A DNA stretch of 35,427 bases from Halodesulfovibrio sp. (GCA_003252375.1 QKEJ01000198.1:1-35427); one strand, 5' to 3'; counted from the stretch's first letter, positions 8,616 to 17,149 are shown. A program made the numbers and translations. The notes: generated by a model from the letters alone, not told the origin.

Positions 8616-9992
8616 ATGACCAGACAGGCAACATCCATCCTTCTCGTCGAAGACGAACCCGTCATCGCACTCGACGTGCGCAGACGCCTCCAGCAGCTGG
8701 GCTACTCTCCTCCCCTGACCGCCACCACGGGAGAGGAAGCCATTGATCTGGCAGAACTCCACCAGCCGGATCTCGTGCTCATGGACATCATCCTCAGCGG
8801 CGACATGGACGGCATTGATGCCGCCTCCCGCATCCGCAACAGCCTGTTCGTTCCCATCATCTACCTGACGGCTCATGCCGATCCGGATACCCTGCAACGC
8901 GCCAAGATCACCGAGCCCTTCGGCTACATCATGAAGCCCTTCGAGGACCGGGAACTGCACACCTGCATCGAAATGGCCCTCTACAAGCACGAGATGGAAC
9001 GCGACCTGCGGCACAAGGAGCGCTGGTTCGCCACCACCCTGCGCAGCATAGGCGACGCCGTGGTCTCGCTGAACGATAATGGCGAAATCACGCTCATCAA
9101 TGAGGCGGCGGAAAAACTTTTTGAGCTCAGCGATGCCGAGGTGACCGGGCTGAAATTCGCCGAAGCCTTCCGCGTTCGGGATGACAAGAGCGGGCTGTAC
9201 ATCAGTACCCGGGCGGCCCTTGGCAAAAACGATCTCTACACCCATCCGTCCCCGGCGACCGTGGAGCGCCCGTCCGGAAAGTACACGCCCGTGGACATCA
9301 GCATCACCGAAACCGCAGACAGGTTCGACCAGATTGCCGGTTCCGTCATCGTGCTGCGCGACGCCACGGACCGGAAACGCTCGGAAGAAGTACTGCGCAC
9401 CAGCCTCGTTGAGCTGCGACGCACCTTCGAGCAGACCGTTCAGGCACTGTCCCTGACCTCGGAAAAGCGCGACCCGTACACAGCGGGACACCAGTCCCGT
9501 GTCGCCAAGCTTGCCTGCGCCATTGCCCACGAGCTGGGGGTCGAGGGAGACACCCTTGAAGCGGTCCGCGTGGCCGGCACCCTGCACGACATCGGGAAAA
9601 TCTACATTCCCGCCGAGATCCTCTCGAAGCCCGGAAGATTGACCGAGCTGGAGATGAATCTCATGCGCACCCACCCCTCCGTGGGGTTCGACATTCTCAG
9701 CCGGATCTCGTTTCCCTGGCCCGTGGCCGAAATCGTGCATCAGCATCACGAACGACTTGACGGGTCGGGGTATCCTAACGGATTGTCTGAAAACAACATC
9801 CTGCTAGAGGCACGCATCCTTGCGGTGGCCGACGTGGTGGAAGCCATGTCCTCGCACCGCCCCTACCGCCCCTCGCTTGGCCTTGCTCCCGCCCTCGGGG
9901 AAATCATGGCCGGCAAGGGCCGATTCTATGACCCAGAAGTCGTGGATGCCTGCATTGCCCTGTTCGAAACGGGCTTCCAGCTGACGGACTAA
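8616..9992 (+). CDS. Response regulator with REC, PAS and HD-GYP domains (predicted c-di-GMP phosphodiesterase)
   Basis: This is a 458-residue cytoplasmic protein. The receiver domain spans about 6-125 with acidic residues Glu12-Asp13, phospho-acceptor Asp57 ('LVLMDIIL') and Lys107. The PAS domain spans about 137-260. The HD-GYP domain spans about 270-455 and has 'HDIGK' at 324-328, 'HQHHERLDGSGYP' at 375-387 and 'VADVVEAM' near 404-411, so the metal ligands and the GYP motif are present and it should be active. The predicted reaction is hydrolysis of cyclic di-GMP to pGpG or GMP, controlled by phosphorylation and a PAS ligand. It lies between the NtrY-like kinase and the NtrX-like regulator, with 9 and 28 bases to its neighbours. 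This suggests shared input from the same kinase (inference). Confidence 0.92.
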   Translation: MTRQATSILLVEDEPVIALDVRRRLQQLGYSPPLTATTGEEAIDLAELHQPDLVLMDIILSGDMDGIDAASRIRNSLFVPIIYLTAHADPDTLQRAKITEPFGYIMKPFEDRELHTCIEMALYKHEMERDLRHKERWFATTLRSIGDAVVSLNDNGEITLINEAAEKLFELSDAEVTGLKFAEAFRVRDDKSGLYISTRAALGKNDLYTHPSPATVERPSGKYTPVDISITETADRFDQIAGSVIVLRDATDRKRSEEVLRTSLVELRRTFEQTVQALSLTSEKRDPYTAGHQSRVAKLACAIAHELGVEGDTLEAVRVAGTLHDIGKIYIPAEILSKPGRLTELEMNLMRTHPSVGFDILSRISFPWPVAEIVHQHHERLDGSGYPNGLSENNILLEARILAVADVVEAMSSHRPYRPSLGLAPALGEIMAGKGRFYDPEVVDACIALFETGFQLTD

Positions 9993-10020
9993 CCAAGCAC
10001 ATTCCTGCGGAGTCGGCATA

Positions 10021-11418
10021 ATGCCAAGCAAAGCGCATATTCTGATTATTGACGACGAAGAAAGCATCCGATTCTCCCTGCGGGGGATTCTTGAAGACGA
10101 AGGGCATACCGTGGCCGAGGCCGAGACCGGTGAAGAGGGGCTGGACATGCTGAACAGCGAGAAGCCGGACCTTGTCTTTCTGGATATCTGGCTTCCCGGC
10201 ATAGACGGGCTGACGGCGCTGGCCACCATCAAGGAGCACGACAAGTCCCTGCCCGTCATCATGATCTCCGGGCACGGCACCATCGAGACCGCCGTCAACG
10301 CCATCAAGCGGGGCGCGCACGACTTCATCGAAAAGCCTCTGTCGCTGGAGAAGGTGGTCATCGCAGCCGCCAACGCCCTGGAGTTTCACAACCTGCGTCG
10401 GGAGAATCAGGCCCTCAAATCACGCATCGCCAGAGAGCACACCGTTGAGGTGACGGGCGAATCGTCCCCCATCCTTCAGCTGCGGGAACAGATCCAGCGT
10501 GTGGCGCCCACGGATGCCTGGGTTCTCATCACCGGTGAAAACGGCACCGGCAAGGAAATTGCGGCCCGGTCCATCCACGCCCAGTCCAAGCGCAAGGAAA
10601 AGGCGCTGGTGGCCGTGAACTGCGCCGCCATTCCCGAGGAACTCATCGAAAGCGAACTCTTCGGACACGAGAAAGGGGCCTTTACCGGTGCCGATCAGGC
10701 CAAGACCGGCAAGTTCGAGCTGGCGGACAACGGCACCCTGTTCCTGGATGAAATCGGGGACATGAGCATGAAGACGCAGGCCAAGATCCTGCGCATCCTG
10801 CAGGAACAGAGCTTTGAGCGCGTGGGCGGCAACAAGACCATGCGCGTCAACGTCCGCGTCATTGCGGCCACCAACAAGAACCTCGAGGAGCAGATCCAGA
10901 AGGGCAACTTCCGGGAGGACCTGTACTACCGGCTGCGCGTCTTCCCGCTCACGCTGCCGCCGCTGCGCACACGCGGCAAGGACATTCTGGTCCTGATCGG
11001 CGAATTCCACGACGCCATGGTGCGCGACCAGGGATTCAAGCCCCTCGACTTCACCAAGGATGCGGAACGGGCCCTGCTCGACTATCCGTGGCCGGGCAAC
11101 GTGCGTGAACTGAAGAACTTCGTGGAGCGCATGCTCATCATGTTTGCCGGACAGACCGTGGATGCCCTGGATCTGCCGCCGGAATTCGGCGCGGCCATCC
11201 GGAATGCGCCCCCCTGCGGCGCGGCGCTGCCCGAGCAGGGCATCGAACCCGGCGCCATGGACTTCAAGGCTGCCAGAAACGCCTTTGAAGCCGTCTTTCT
11301 GGAATCAAAACTCAGGGAGTTTGAAGGCAACATTTCCCGGCTGGCGGAAGCCATCGGGCTGGAACGCAGTTACCTGTACAGGAAGCTCAAGTCGTACAAT
11401 ATCCAAACCACCGAATAG
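10021..11418 (+). CDS. NtrX-like sigma54-dependent response regulator
   Basis: This 465-residue regulator has a receiver domain with Asp11-Asp12, phospho-acceptor Asp55 ('[10 protein letters not shown]') and Lys105. A sigma54-interacting AAA+ domain follows, with Walker A 'GENGTGKE' at 172-179, 'GAFTGA' at 219-224 and Walker B 'LFLDEIGDM' near 240-248. A Fis-type helix-turn-helix closes it ('[21 protein letters not shown]'-like, last 40 residues). The C-terminal '[11 protein letters not shown]' is typical of NtrX. All catalytic and GAFTGA residues are present, so it should activate sigma54 promoters. It would be phosphorylated by the NtrY-like kinase upstream. The start ATG at 10021 has GGAG 8 bases upstream. 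gpmA follows after 20 bases. Confidence 0.93.
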   Translation: MPSKAHILIIDDEESIRFSLRGILEDEGHTVAEAETGEEGLDMLNSEKPDLVFLDIWLPGIDGLTALATIKEHDKSLPVIMISGHGTIETAVNAIKRGAHDFIEKPLSLEKVVIAAANALEFHNLRRENQALKSRIAREHTVEVTGESSPILQLREQIQRVAPTDAWVLITGENGTGKEIAARSIHAQSKRKEKALVAVNCAAIPEELIESELFGHEKGAFTGADQAKTGKFELADNGTLFLDEIGDMSMKTQAKILRILQEQSFERVGGNKTMRVNVRVIAATNKNLEEQIQKGNFREDLYYRLRVFPLTLPPLRTRGKDILVLIGEFHDAMVRDQGFKPLDFTKDAERALLDYPWPGNVRELKNFVERMLIMFAGQTVDALDLPPEFGAAIRNAPPCGAALPEQGIEPGAMDFKAARNAFEAVFLESKLREFEGNISRLAEAIGLERSYLYRKLKSYNIQTTE

Positions 11419-11438
11419 GTGTCGAAGGGGAGGCTCCC

Positions 11439-12185
11439 ATGCATACCCTCGTGCTGTTGCGCCACGGTCAGAGTGCCTGGAACCTTGAAAACCGCTTCAC
11501 GGGCTGGACCGATGTGGATCTCAGCCCGGCCGGCGAACAGGAAGCCGCCGACGGCGCCCGGCTCATTGCCGAGGCGGGCCTGACCTTCGACATCTGCCAC
11601 ACCTCGGTTCTCAAGCGCGCCGTCCGCACCCTCAACATCGTACAGGAGCAGCTCGATCTGCTCTGGCTTCCGGTCCTCCGCAGCTGGCGCCTGAACGAGC
11701 GTCATTATGGCGCCCTGCAGGGGCTGAACAAGGCTGAGACGGCCAGGGAGTACGGAGACGAGCAGGTGCTTATCTGGCGCCGCAGCTACGACACCCCGCC
11801 CCCGGCCCTTGATGCGGACGACCCGCGGTTCCCCGGCAGAGACCGCCGGTATGCCGACGTCCCCAAGACGCAACTCCCCCTGTGCGAAAGCCTGAAGGAT
11901 ACCGTGGCCCGCGTGCTGCCCTACTGGCATGACACCATACGCCGGGACATCCTGGACGGCCGCCGGGTGCTCATCGCGGCCCACGGCAACAGTCTGCGCG
12001 CCCTTGTCATGCATCTGGACGCCATGTCCCCCGACGCCATCATGAAGCTGAACATCCCTACCGGGCTGCCGCTGGTATACGAGCTCGATGCGCACCTGAA
12101 GCCCTTGCGCAGCTACTATCTGGGAAATGCGGAGGAAGCGGAGGCCCGCGCACGGGCGGTCGCCGAGCAGGGCAAGGCAGGCTAG
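11439..12185 (+). CDS. gpmA: 2,3-bisphosphoglycerate-dependent phosphoglycerate mutase
   Basis: This 248-residue cytosolic enzyme interconverts 3-phosphoglycerate and 2-phosphoglycerate in glycolysis and gluconeogenesis. The histidine phosphatase motif '[10 protein letters not shown]' places the phospho-His at residue 9. '[12 protein letters not shown]', 'RRSYDTPPP', '[14 protein letters not shown]' and the second active-site His in '[11 protein letters not shown]' follow in the family order. The length and C-terminal tail are normal. The ATG at 11439 has a GGGGAGG ribosome site. It lies 20 bases after the NtrX-like gene and may be co-transcribed with it, although the two have no obvious functional relation. 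Confidence 0.97.
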   Translation: MHTLVLLRHGQSAWNLENRFTGWTDVDLSPAGEQEAADGARLIAEAGLTFDICHTSVLKRAVRTLNIVQEQLDLLWLPVLRSWRLNERHYGALQGLNKAETAREYGDEQVLIWRRSYDTPPPALDADDPRFPGRDRRYADVPKTQLPLCESLKDTVARVLPYWHDTIRRDILDGRRVLIAAHGNSLRALVMHLDAMSPDAIMKLNIPTGLPLVYELDAHLKPLRSYYLGNAEEAEARARAVAEQGKAG

Positions 12186-12326
12186 ATACGATTCTCCCTG
12201 CCTCCGGCTCTGTGGCCGCACCCGACACACAGTTGCAAAGAGAACCGGGTATTATCACGGCACTCTTGGGCTCCCGCACCATTTCCGCAGCCCCGGTCCT
12301 GCTGTCTTGAATGGAGATTACACACC

Positions 12327-13166
12327 ATGCCTTCCATGACTCCGCTGCGCCGCCACCTGCACGATATCATATTCGAAGCGGAAACCCTGGCCGGCAAGGC
12401 GTTCGACATCCTTCTCATTCTCTGCATCGCCTGTTCCGTGACCGTCGTAATGCTGGACAGCGCCATACCGGCCGACGCCCCCGTTGCCCCGCTGCTGCGA
12501 TGGGCTGAATTCCTTTTCACGGGCCTTTTCACCATCGAATACGCCCTGCGGCTCTGGTGTTCACCAAGACCGGCAGCCTACGCCCGCAGTTTTTTCGGGT
12601 TGGTGGACCTGCTTTCCATTCTGCCGACCTGGCTTGTTCTTGCCTTCCCGGCCGTCCAGTTCTTTGCCCTGCTCCGCGTCCTGCGCGTCCTGCGCATATT
12701 CCGCGTGCTCAAGCTTGTTCAGTACGTGCATGAGGGAACACACATCATGCGGGCGCTCCGGGCCAGCCGCAAACGCATTACCGTCTTCTTTTTCTGGGTG
12801 GTCACTCTCGTCATTCTGTTCGGCGCCCTCATGTATGTGGTTGAAGGCGGGAAGAACGGCTTCACCTCCATTCCAAGAGCCATATACTGGGCCGTGGTCA
12901 CGCTCACCACTGTCGGGTACGGCGACATCGCCCCCCGGACGCCCATGGGACAAGCCCTTGCTGCTGTGGTCATGGTTCTGGGCTACAGCATCATCGCCGT
13001 TCCCACGGGCATAGTCACCATGGAAATGTCGAGGGTGGACGGGAACGAACGTACAGCCCTCAGCAACCGGGCCTGCCCCGGTTGCAAGAGCAGAAGACAT
13101 GACGAAGATGCCGCGTTCTGCAAGCTTTGCGGCACACCGCTCGCTGGGAACAATTTTTCCGCGTGA
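12327..13166 (+). CDS. Voltage-gated potassium channel with C-terminal zinc ribbon
   Basis: This 279-residue inner-membrane protein has six predicted helices. An S4-like segment at 117-129 carries Arg117, Arg120, Arg123, Arg126 and Lys129 at every third position, the classic voltage-sensor pattern. The pore loop holds the K+ selectivity filter 'TVGYGD' at 195-200, followed by the S6 helix. After S6 there is no RCK/TrkA-N domain. The last 35 residues instead form a four-cysteine zinc ribbon (Cys250, Cys253, Cys265, Cys268). The protein probably forms a tetrameric K+ channel, with the ribbon as a cytoplasmic assembly or regulatory element (inference). The ATG at 12327 has GGAG about 9 bases upstream. 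The 141-base gap before it shows no convincing terminator. Confidence 0.92.
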   Translation: MPSMTPLRRHLHDIIFEAETLAGKAFDILLILCIACSVTVVMLDSAIPADAPVAPLLRWAEFLFTGLFTIEYALRLWCSPRPAAYARSFFGLVDLLSILPTWLVLAFPAVQFFALLRVLRVLRIFRVLKLVQYVHEGTHIMRALRASRKRITVFFFWVVTLVILFGALMYVVEGGKNGFTSIPRAIYWAVVTLTTVGYGDIAPRTPMGQALAAVVMVLGYSIIAVPTGIVTMEMSRVDGNERTALSNRACPGCKSRRHDEDAAFCKLCGTPLAGNNFSA

Positions 13167-13403
13167 CCTCTGCCTGCACTGTGCTTACAATGGGGCAGGC
13201 AGGCTGCGTGACAAACATGGCGCTTGCCGTTTATGCGTAACCCCTGTAGCCACAGGGAACGCCTGCTTGCAGGCCGATTGAGACACATGATCTAGGTAGA
13301 CCGGGATGTGCCGGACTCCCTGCGGGGGCAGGCAAGAGTATGGAACATCGCGGCAGGCTGCACACCTGACTGCCGGACCCACAGCGATTTACTCGGAGTT
13401 TAC

Positions 13404-14759
13404 ATGGCCAGCAACATAAGCATGCAGATGAAACAGAAACAGTACGAAGGCCACGTGGTCGACTACTTTTCCGTTTCCCGGGGCTATTTCATTGTCGTCA
13501 GCGACGACCACAACTTCCAGACAATCCTCCGCGGCACGCTGCAGAAGCACCTTGCCATAAGCGAGGATGTCATGACGGTGGTCTCCAACCCGGACCACAT
13601 CCTCAAGACCATCCGCGACACAAGCCTGCGTCGCAAAAGCATACTCATCTTCATAGAGCGGACCCTGCAGGGCAAGGACATGGGCTTCCTTGTCCGACAG
13701 CTCAAGAACGCCTTCGACTTCGTGAAGATCATCATCCTCACGGGCGAAGCGGACCGCCAGAAACTCGTCCTTCTGCATGAAATCGGTGCGGACAACTTCA
13801 TCACCAAACCCATTTCCATCAACACCCTGATCGAAAAGATCGCCTTTACCATCAAGCCGCAGGGCAAGCTCGGCCAGCTTATCGATCTGGCAAAGAGCAT
13901 GGTGACCAGAGGCGCATACGATCAGGCCCTCAAGGCCGGTCGCAAGATTCTGGAGATCAAGCCGAACTCCGCAGCCGGTTTTCTGGTCATGGGCGACGCC
14001 TTCAAGGGCCTCGGCAAGCACGAAAAGGCCCGCGAGGCCTATGAAAGCGCCAGCGACAACGCCCAGCTCTACCTTGAACCTCTCAAGAAGCTGGCGGAAC
14101 TCCACAAGGAGATGGGCAACACCGAGGAGCAGCTCAAGTATCTGGAGAAGCTCGACCGGCTCAGCCCCCTGAATGTGGAGCGCAAGGTGGACATCGGCAC
14201 CATCCATGTGGAAATGGGCAACGAGGAAGAGGCCCAGAAGCTCTTCGACAGCGCCGTGAACCAGGCCACCCGGGAGGCCATGTCCTATATCGGGGAAATC
14301 TCCGAACGCATTGGCAACGTCTACTCCCAGCATGACCCGGAACGCGCGGAGCAGTACTACCGCCGTGCGCTGGACGCCAAGGGTGACATGCTGGAAAAAT
14401 CCGACATTGCCACCTTCAACAGTCTGGGCATCGCCCTGCGCAAACAGGGCAAATGGTTCGAGGCCGCGCAGGAATACGAAAAGGCCCTGCGCATCTCCCC
14501 GGATGACGAACACCTGTACTACAACCTGGCCATGGCCTCTGCCGAAGGCAAGCAGTTCCGCGGCGCCGCAGAGCACCTGGAAAGCGCCCTCGGCATCAAC
14601 CAGGGATTCCCGCGCCGGGACAAGACCATCGCCTTCAACATGGGGCTCGTGTTCATGCGCGCGGGCAACAAGGAAAAGGCGCGGGAGCTGGTCTCCATCG
14701 CGCTGGAACTGGACCCGGACTTCACCAAGGCACGGGAAGCGTTGAACCAGCTCGGCTAA
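13404..14759 (+). CDS. Receiver-like domain plus TPR repeat protein
   Basis: This 451-residue protein starts at ATG 13404, which follows GGAG; an in-frame extension upstream to 13308 adds sequence unlike the rest. Residues 25-150 look like a CheY-type receiver: Asp34-Asp35, Thr113 and Lys135 of 'TKP' are in place. The phospho-acceptor position reads Glu85 ('LIFIERTLQG') instead of Asp. Residues about 155-450 form tetratricopeptide repeats, with repeated patterns such as 'AFKGLGKHEKAREAYESA', 'ALRKQGKWFEAAQEYEKAL' and 'FMRAGNKEKARELVSIAL'. The likely role is a scaffold, with TPRs binding partner proteins and the receiver-like domain fixed in one state (inference). The partner is unknown. A strong terminator follows. 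The 237 bases upstream contain small hairpins but no gene that I can support. Confidence 0.85.
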   Translation: MASNISMQMKQKQYEGHVVDYFSVSRGYFIVVSDDHNFQTILRGTLQKHLAISEDVMTVVSNPDHILKTIRDTSLRRKSILIFIERTLQGKDMGFLVRQLKNAFDFVKIIILTGEADRQKLVLLHEIGADNFITKPISINTLIEKIAFTIKPQGKLGQLIDLAKSMVTRGAYDQALKAGRKILEIKPNSAAGFLVMGDAFKGLGKHEKAREAYESASDNAQLYLEPLKKLAELHKEMGNTEEQLKYLEKLDRLSPLNVERKVDIGTIHVEMGNEEEAQKLFDSAVNQATREAMSYIGEISERIGNVYSQHDPERAEQYYRRALDAKGDMLEKSDIATFNSLGIALRKQGKWFEAAQEYEKALRISPDDEHLYYNLAMASAEGKQFRGAAEHLESALGINQGFPRRDKTIAFNMGLVFMRAGNKEKARELVSIALELDPDFTKAREALNQLG

Positions 14760-14780
14760 CCGATGTGAACGAAAACGAAA

Positions 14781-14806
14781 GGCGCCGGCGTACCGGCGCC
14801 TTTTTT
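14781..14806 (+). terminator. Rho-independent terminator
   Basis: A perfect 8-bp stem GGCGCCGG/CCGGCGCC (14781-14788 with 14793-14800), a 4-nt loop and six T residues, 21 bases after the TPR gene. Confidence 0.94.
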
Positions 14807-14834
14807 GTTTATCCGTCCTGCGCGCCTCTGCTCA

Positions 14835-14876
14835 GCAAACTACTTGAGGTTATCTGGAATACTTGATATAGTTTGC
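14835..14876 (+). promoter_or_regulatory. Sigma70-type promoter enclosed by an 8-bp inverted repeat
   Basis: A -35 TTGAGG (14844-14849), a 17-bp spacer and a -10 TATAGT (14867-14872) form a good housekeeping promoter about 50 bases before the DUF39 gene. The perfect inverted repeat GCAAACTA (14835-14842) and TAGTTTGC (14869-14876) encloses it, with one arm overlapping the -10 box. TACTTGA also occurs as a direct repeat at 14841 and 14860. This looks like a repressor operator, but no regulator can be named. Confidence 0.6.
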
Positions 14877-14923
14877 AAATATTAAACTTTTCTCAGTTAT
14901 TCAGCACTGTTCAGGAGGATTCC

Positions 14924-16096
14924 GTGGCCCAATTCTCGGTTAACAAGACCATTGCAGAGATCAACGAACGCATTCGCAAAGGCAAGGCTGTCGTCCTGAA
15001 TGCCGAAGAGATGACCGAAGCCGTCCGCACCATGGGCAAGGAAAAAGCCGCCCGCGAGGTGGACGTGGTGACCACGGGCACGTTTTCTCCCATGTGCTCC
15101 TCGGGGCTGCTCTTCAACATAGGGCAGCAGGAACCGCCGACCATGAAGACCACCAAGGTCTGGCTCAACGGGGTCCCCGCCTATGCCGGCCTTGCCGCAG
15201 TGGACAGCTATCTCGGCGCCACGGAGGCATCCGAGGATGATCCGCTCAACAAGGTGTACCCCGGCTCCTTCAAGTACGGCGGCGGGCACGTGATCGAAGA
15301 CCTCGTCCGGGGTCGTTCGGTGCACCTGCGCGCCGAGGCATATGGCACCGACTGCTATCCCAGACGCTCTCTGGACAAGAAGATCAGTCTCGCGGAACTG
15401 CCCTTTGCCGAGCTGTACAACCCGCGCAACTGCTACCAGAACTACAACGCGGCCGTGAACCTGACGAGCCGCATCATCTACACGTACATGGGGCCGCTCA
15501 AGCCCAACATGCGCAACGTGAACTATGCCACGGCCGGCCGCCTCTCCCCCCTGTTCAACGACCCCCTGTTCAGGACGATCGGGCTTGGTACCCGCATCTT
15601 CCTTGGCGGCGGCGTGGGCTATGTCGTGGGCGCAGGCACACAGCACGTCCCCAACCCCAAGCGCAACGAACGCGGGCTTCCCCTTTCCGCTGCGGGCACC
15701 CTGCAGCTCAAGGGCGACCTGAAAAAGATGAACGGGCGCTACCTGCGCGGCCTCAGCCTCATCGGCTACGGCTGCTCCATCAGCGTGGGGGTGGGCATTC
15801 CCATTCCCGTGCTCAACGAGGAAATCGCCTGGTACACCGGGGTGGATGATTCCGACATCCAGATGCCCGTCAAGGACTACGGCCACGACTATCCCAACTG
15901 CCTGCCCCGGGTGCTGCAGCACGTGACCTACGAGGATCTCAAGTCCGGCGAGGTGGAAATCCAGGGCAAGAAGGTGGAAACCGTGCCCATGACCAGCTAC
16001 ACCCTGTCGCTGGAAGTGGCCGACACCCTCAAGGAATGGATCACCAAGGGCGAATTCCTGCTCTCCGAACCCGTGGAAGCCATCCCGGCATGGTAA
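14924..16096 (+). CDS. Homocysteine biosynthesis protein (DUF39 family)
   Basis: This 390-residue protein begins at GTG 14924, which has an ideal AGGAGG 5 bases upstream; longer in-frame starts lack a ribosome site. The sequence shows the DUF39/HcyBio pattern: 'VVTTGTFSPMCSSGLLFNIG', read in pieces, then 'GVPAYAGLAAVDSYLGAT', 'GGGHVIEDLVRG', 'GTDCYPRR', 'IFLGGGVGYVVGAGTQH', 'YGCSISVGVGIPIPVLN' and 'DYGHDYPN'. Genetic work in methanogens and Desulfovibrio links this family to forming homocysteine from aspartate semialdehyde and sulfide, without the O-acylhomoserine route. The C-terminal ferredoxin/CBS part found in some homologues is absent here, so a partner protein elsewhere is likely needed. 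It overlaps the LarE-like gene by 7 bases. Confidence 0.88.
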   Translation: MAQFSVNKTIAEINERIRKGKAVVLNAEEMTEAVRTMGKEKAAREVDVVTTGTFSPMCSSGLLFNIGQQEPPTMKTTKVWLNGVPAYAGLAAVDSYLGATEASEDDPLNKVYPGSFKYGGGHVIEDLVRGRSVHLRAEAYGTDCYPRRSLDKKISLAELPFAELYNPRNCYQNYNAAVNLTSRIIYTYMGPLKPNMRNVNYATAGRLSPLFNDPLFRTIGLGTRIFLGGGVGYVVGAGTQHVPNPKRNERGLPLSAAGTLQLKGDLKKMNGRYLRGLSLIGYGCSISVGVGIPIPVLNEEIAWYTGVDDSDIQMPVKDYGHDYPNCLPRVLQHVTYEDLKSGEVEIQGKKVETVPMTSYTLSLEVADTLKEWITKGEFLLSEPVEAIPAW

Positions 16097-16953
16097 CAAA
16101 CGCGGACGGCGCGGCGGCGGATTACCCTGCCAAGGTTGCCGCATTTGAGGAGATACTGCGCGGTCTATCGGGCAGCCGGATCGGCGTTGCCGTCTCCGGC
16201 GGTACAGACAGCCGCCTGCTGGCGCACACCCTGCTCCGGCTGGGTATTCCCTTCATGGCCGTGCACGCCACGGGGCTGCACATGAGCCCTGCGGAAACGC
16301 TGGCCGCACGGCGGTGGCTGGCCGGAAAGGGCCTGCGCCACCTTGTCGTGCGCTTCGATCCACTATCCCTGCCGGCCGTGCAGACCAACGCGCAGGACCG
16401 GTGCTATCACTGCAAGTACGCCCTGTTCAGCGCCATACGGGACCTGCTCGGGGCCGACACGACAGTGCTCGACGGCTCCAACGCCTCGGATGCGGGCGAA
16501 TATCGCCCCGGTCGCAAGGCGTTGCAGGAACTGGGCATCCGCAGCCCGCTGGCACAAGCAGGTCTCAGCAAGGCGGACATCCGCAGACTCGCCGAGGAAA
16601 CCGGCATGGATAACCCGCAGCAACCCTCGCGCCCCTGCCTGCTGACCCGCTTTGCCTACGGCACAGCACCGGATGCAGACAGCCTTGTACGGCTGGGACG
16701 GGCGGAGGATGCCCTTGCAGAATTCGGGCTGACAGACTTCCGGCTGCGCATCCCCGAGCCGGGCATTGCCCTGCTCCAGATTGCAGACCACCAGAAAAAC
16801 CTTGCCCAGAAGGGCCTTGACACGGTAAAGAGCCTGCTCGCGCGCGAGGGATTCTCGCATGCTCAAATCGATTATGTTGAAACCATAAGCGGTTACTATG
16901 ACAGGGGCAACAATCCGGCCGGAGCGCTGGACAAGCATTCCCTTCATGAGTAG
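16090..16953 (+). CDS. LarE-like PP-loop ATP-dependent sulfurtransferase
   Basis: This 287-residue protein has an adenine-nucleotide alpha-hydrolase (PP-loop) fold: 'SGGTDS' at 36-41, where most relatives have SGGVDS, then 'DRCYHCKYALFS' at 103-114, 'LDGSNASDAGEYRPGRKA' near 127-143, and 'PSRPCLLTRFAYG' with Cys183 at the place of the LarE sulfur-donor cysteine. LarE-type enzymes activate a substrate with ATP and give up a cysteine sulfur, classically to make the nickel-pincer cofactor of lactate racemase. No larB, larC or larA is next to it here. The start overlaps the end of the DUF39 gene, so the two are translationally coupled. A sulfur-transfer role linked to homocysteine formation is therefore possible (inference), and the true substrate is unknown. 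Confidence 0.83.
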   Translation: MVTNADGAAADYPAKVAAFEEILRGLSGSRIGVAVSGGTDSRLLAHTLLRLGIPFMAVHATGLHMSPAETLAARRWLAGKGLRHLVVRFDPLSLPAVQTNAQDRCYHCKYALFSAIRDLLGADTTVLDGSNASDAGEYRPGRKALQELGIRSPLAQAGLSKADIRRLAEETGMDNPQQPSRPCLLTRFAYGTAPDADSLVRLGRAEDALAEFGLTDFRLRIPEPGIALLQIADHQKNLAQKGLDTVKSLLAREGFSHAQIDYVETISGYYDRGNNPAGALDKHSLHE

Positions 16954-16990
16954 GATATTAAATTGTTTACAACGCTGAAGGAGACATACC

Positions 16991-17101
16991 ATGGCTCATA
17001 AGAAAATCGAACGGAAGAAGGAACTTGATCGCCGCCGCAAGCGCCGTGAAGAACGCATCAAGCTGCGCATCAAGGAAGCCAAGGCAGCAGCCAAGGCCTA
17101 A
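16991..17101 (+). CDS. Small highly basic protein, 36 residues
   Basis: This short open frame has an AAGGAG ribosome site 7 bases upstream of the ATG and ends in TAA. It encodes a 36-residue peptide made almost wholly of Lys, Arg, Glu and Ala, predicted as one long amphipathic helix ('KKELDRRRKRREERIKLR' in the centre). The strong ribosome site, the codon use matching its neighbours and the terminator-like hairpin after it argue that it is a real gene. It lies 37 bases after the LarE-like gene. The function is unknown. Its charge would suit RNA, ribosome or nucleoid binding (inference). Confidence 0.7.
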   Translation: MAHKKIERKKELDRRRKRREERIKLRIKEAKAAAKA

Positions 17102-17108
17102 GCAGAGT

Positions 17109-17136
17109 CTGCGCTCCGGCGCAGTTCCTGTTTTCT
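17109..17136 (+). terminator. Probable terminator after the small basic protein
   Basis: A 6-bp stem CTGCGC/GCGCAG (17109-17114 with 17119-17124) with a 4-nt loop is followed by a T-rich but interrupted tract. It starts 7 bases after the stop codon. Confidence 0.55.
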
Positions 17137-17149
17137 GTGTGTTTCCGTG

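Noticed and set aside
13167-13403. Small inverted repeats such as CCTGC/GCAGG between the channel gene and the receiver-TPR gene
   Set aside because: The stems are short, without T-runs, and no promoter or small RNA could be supported.
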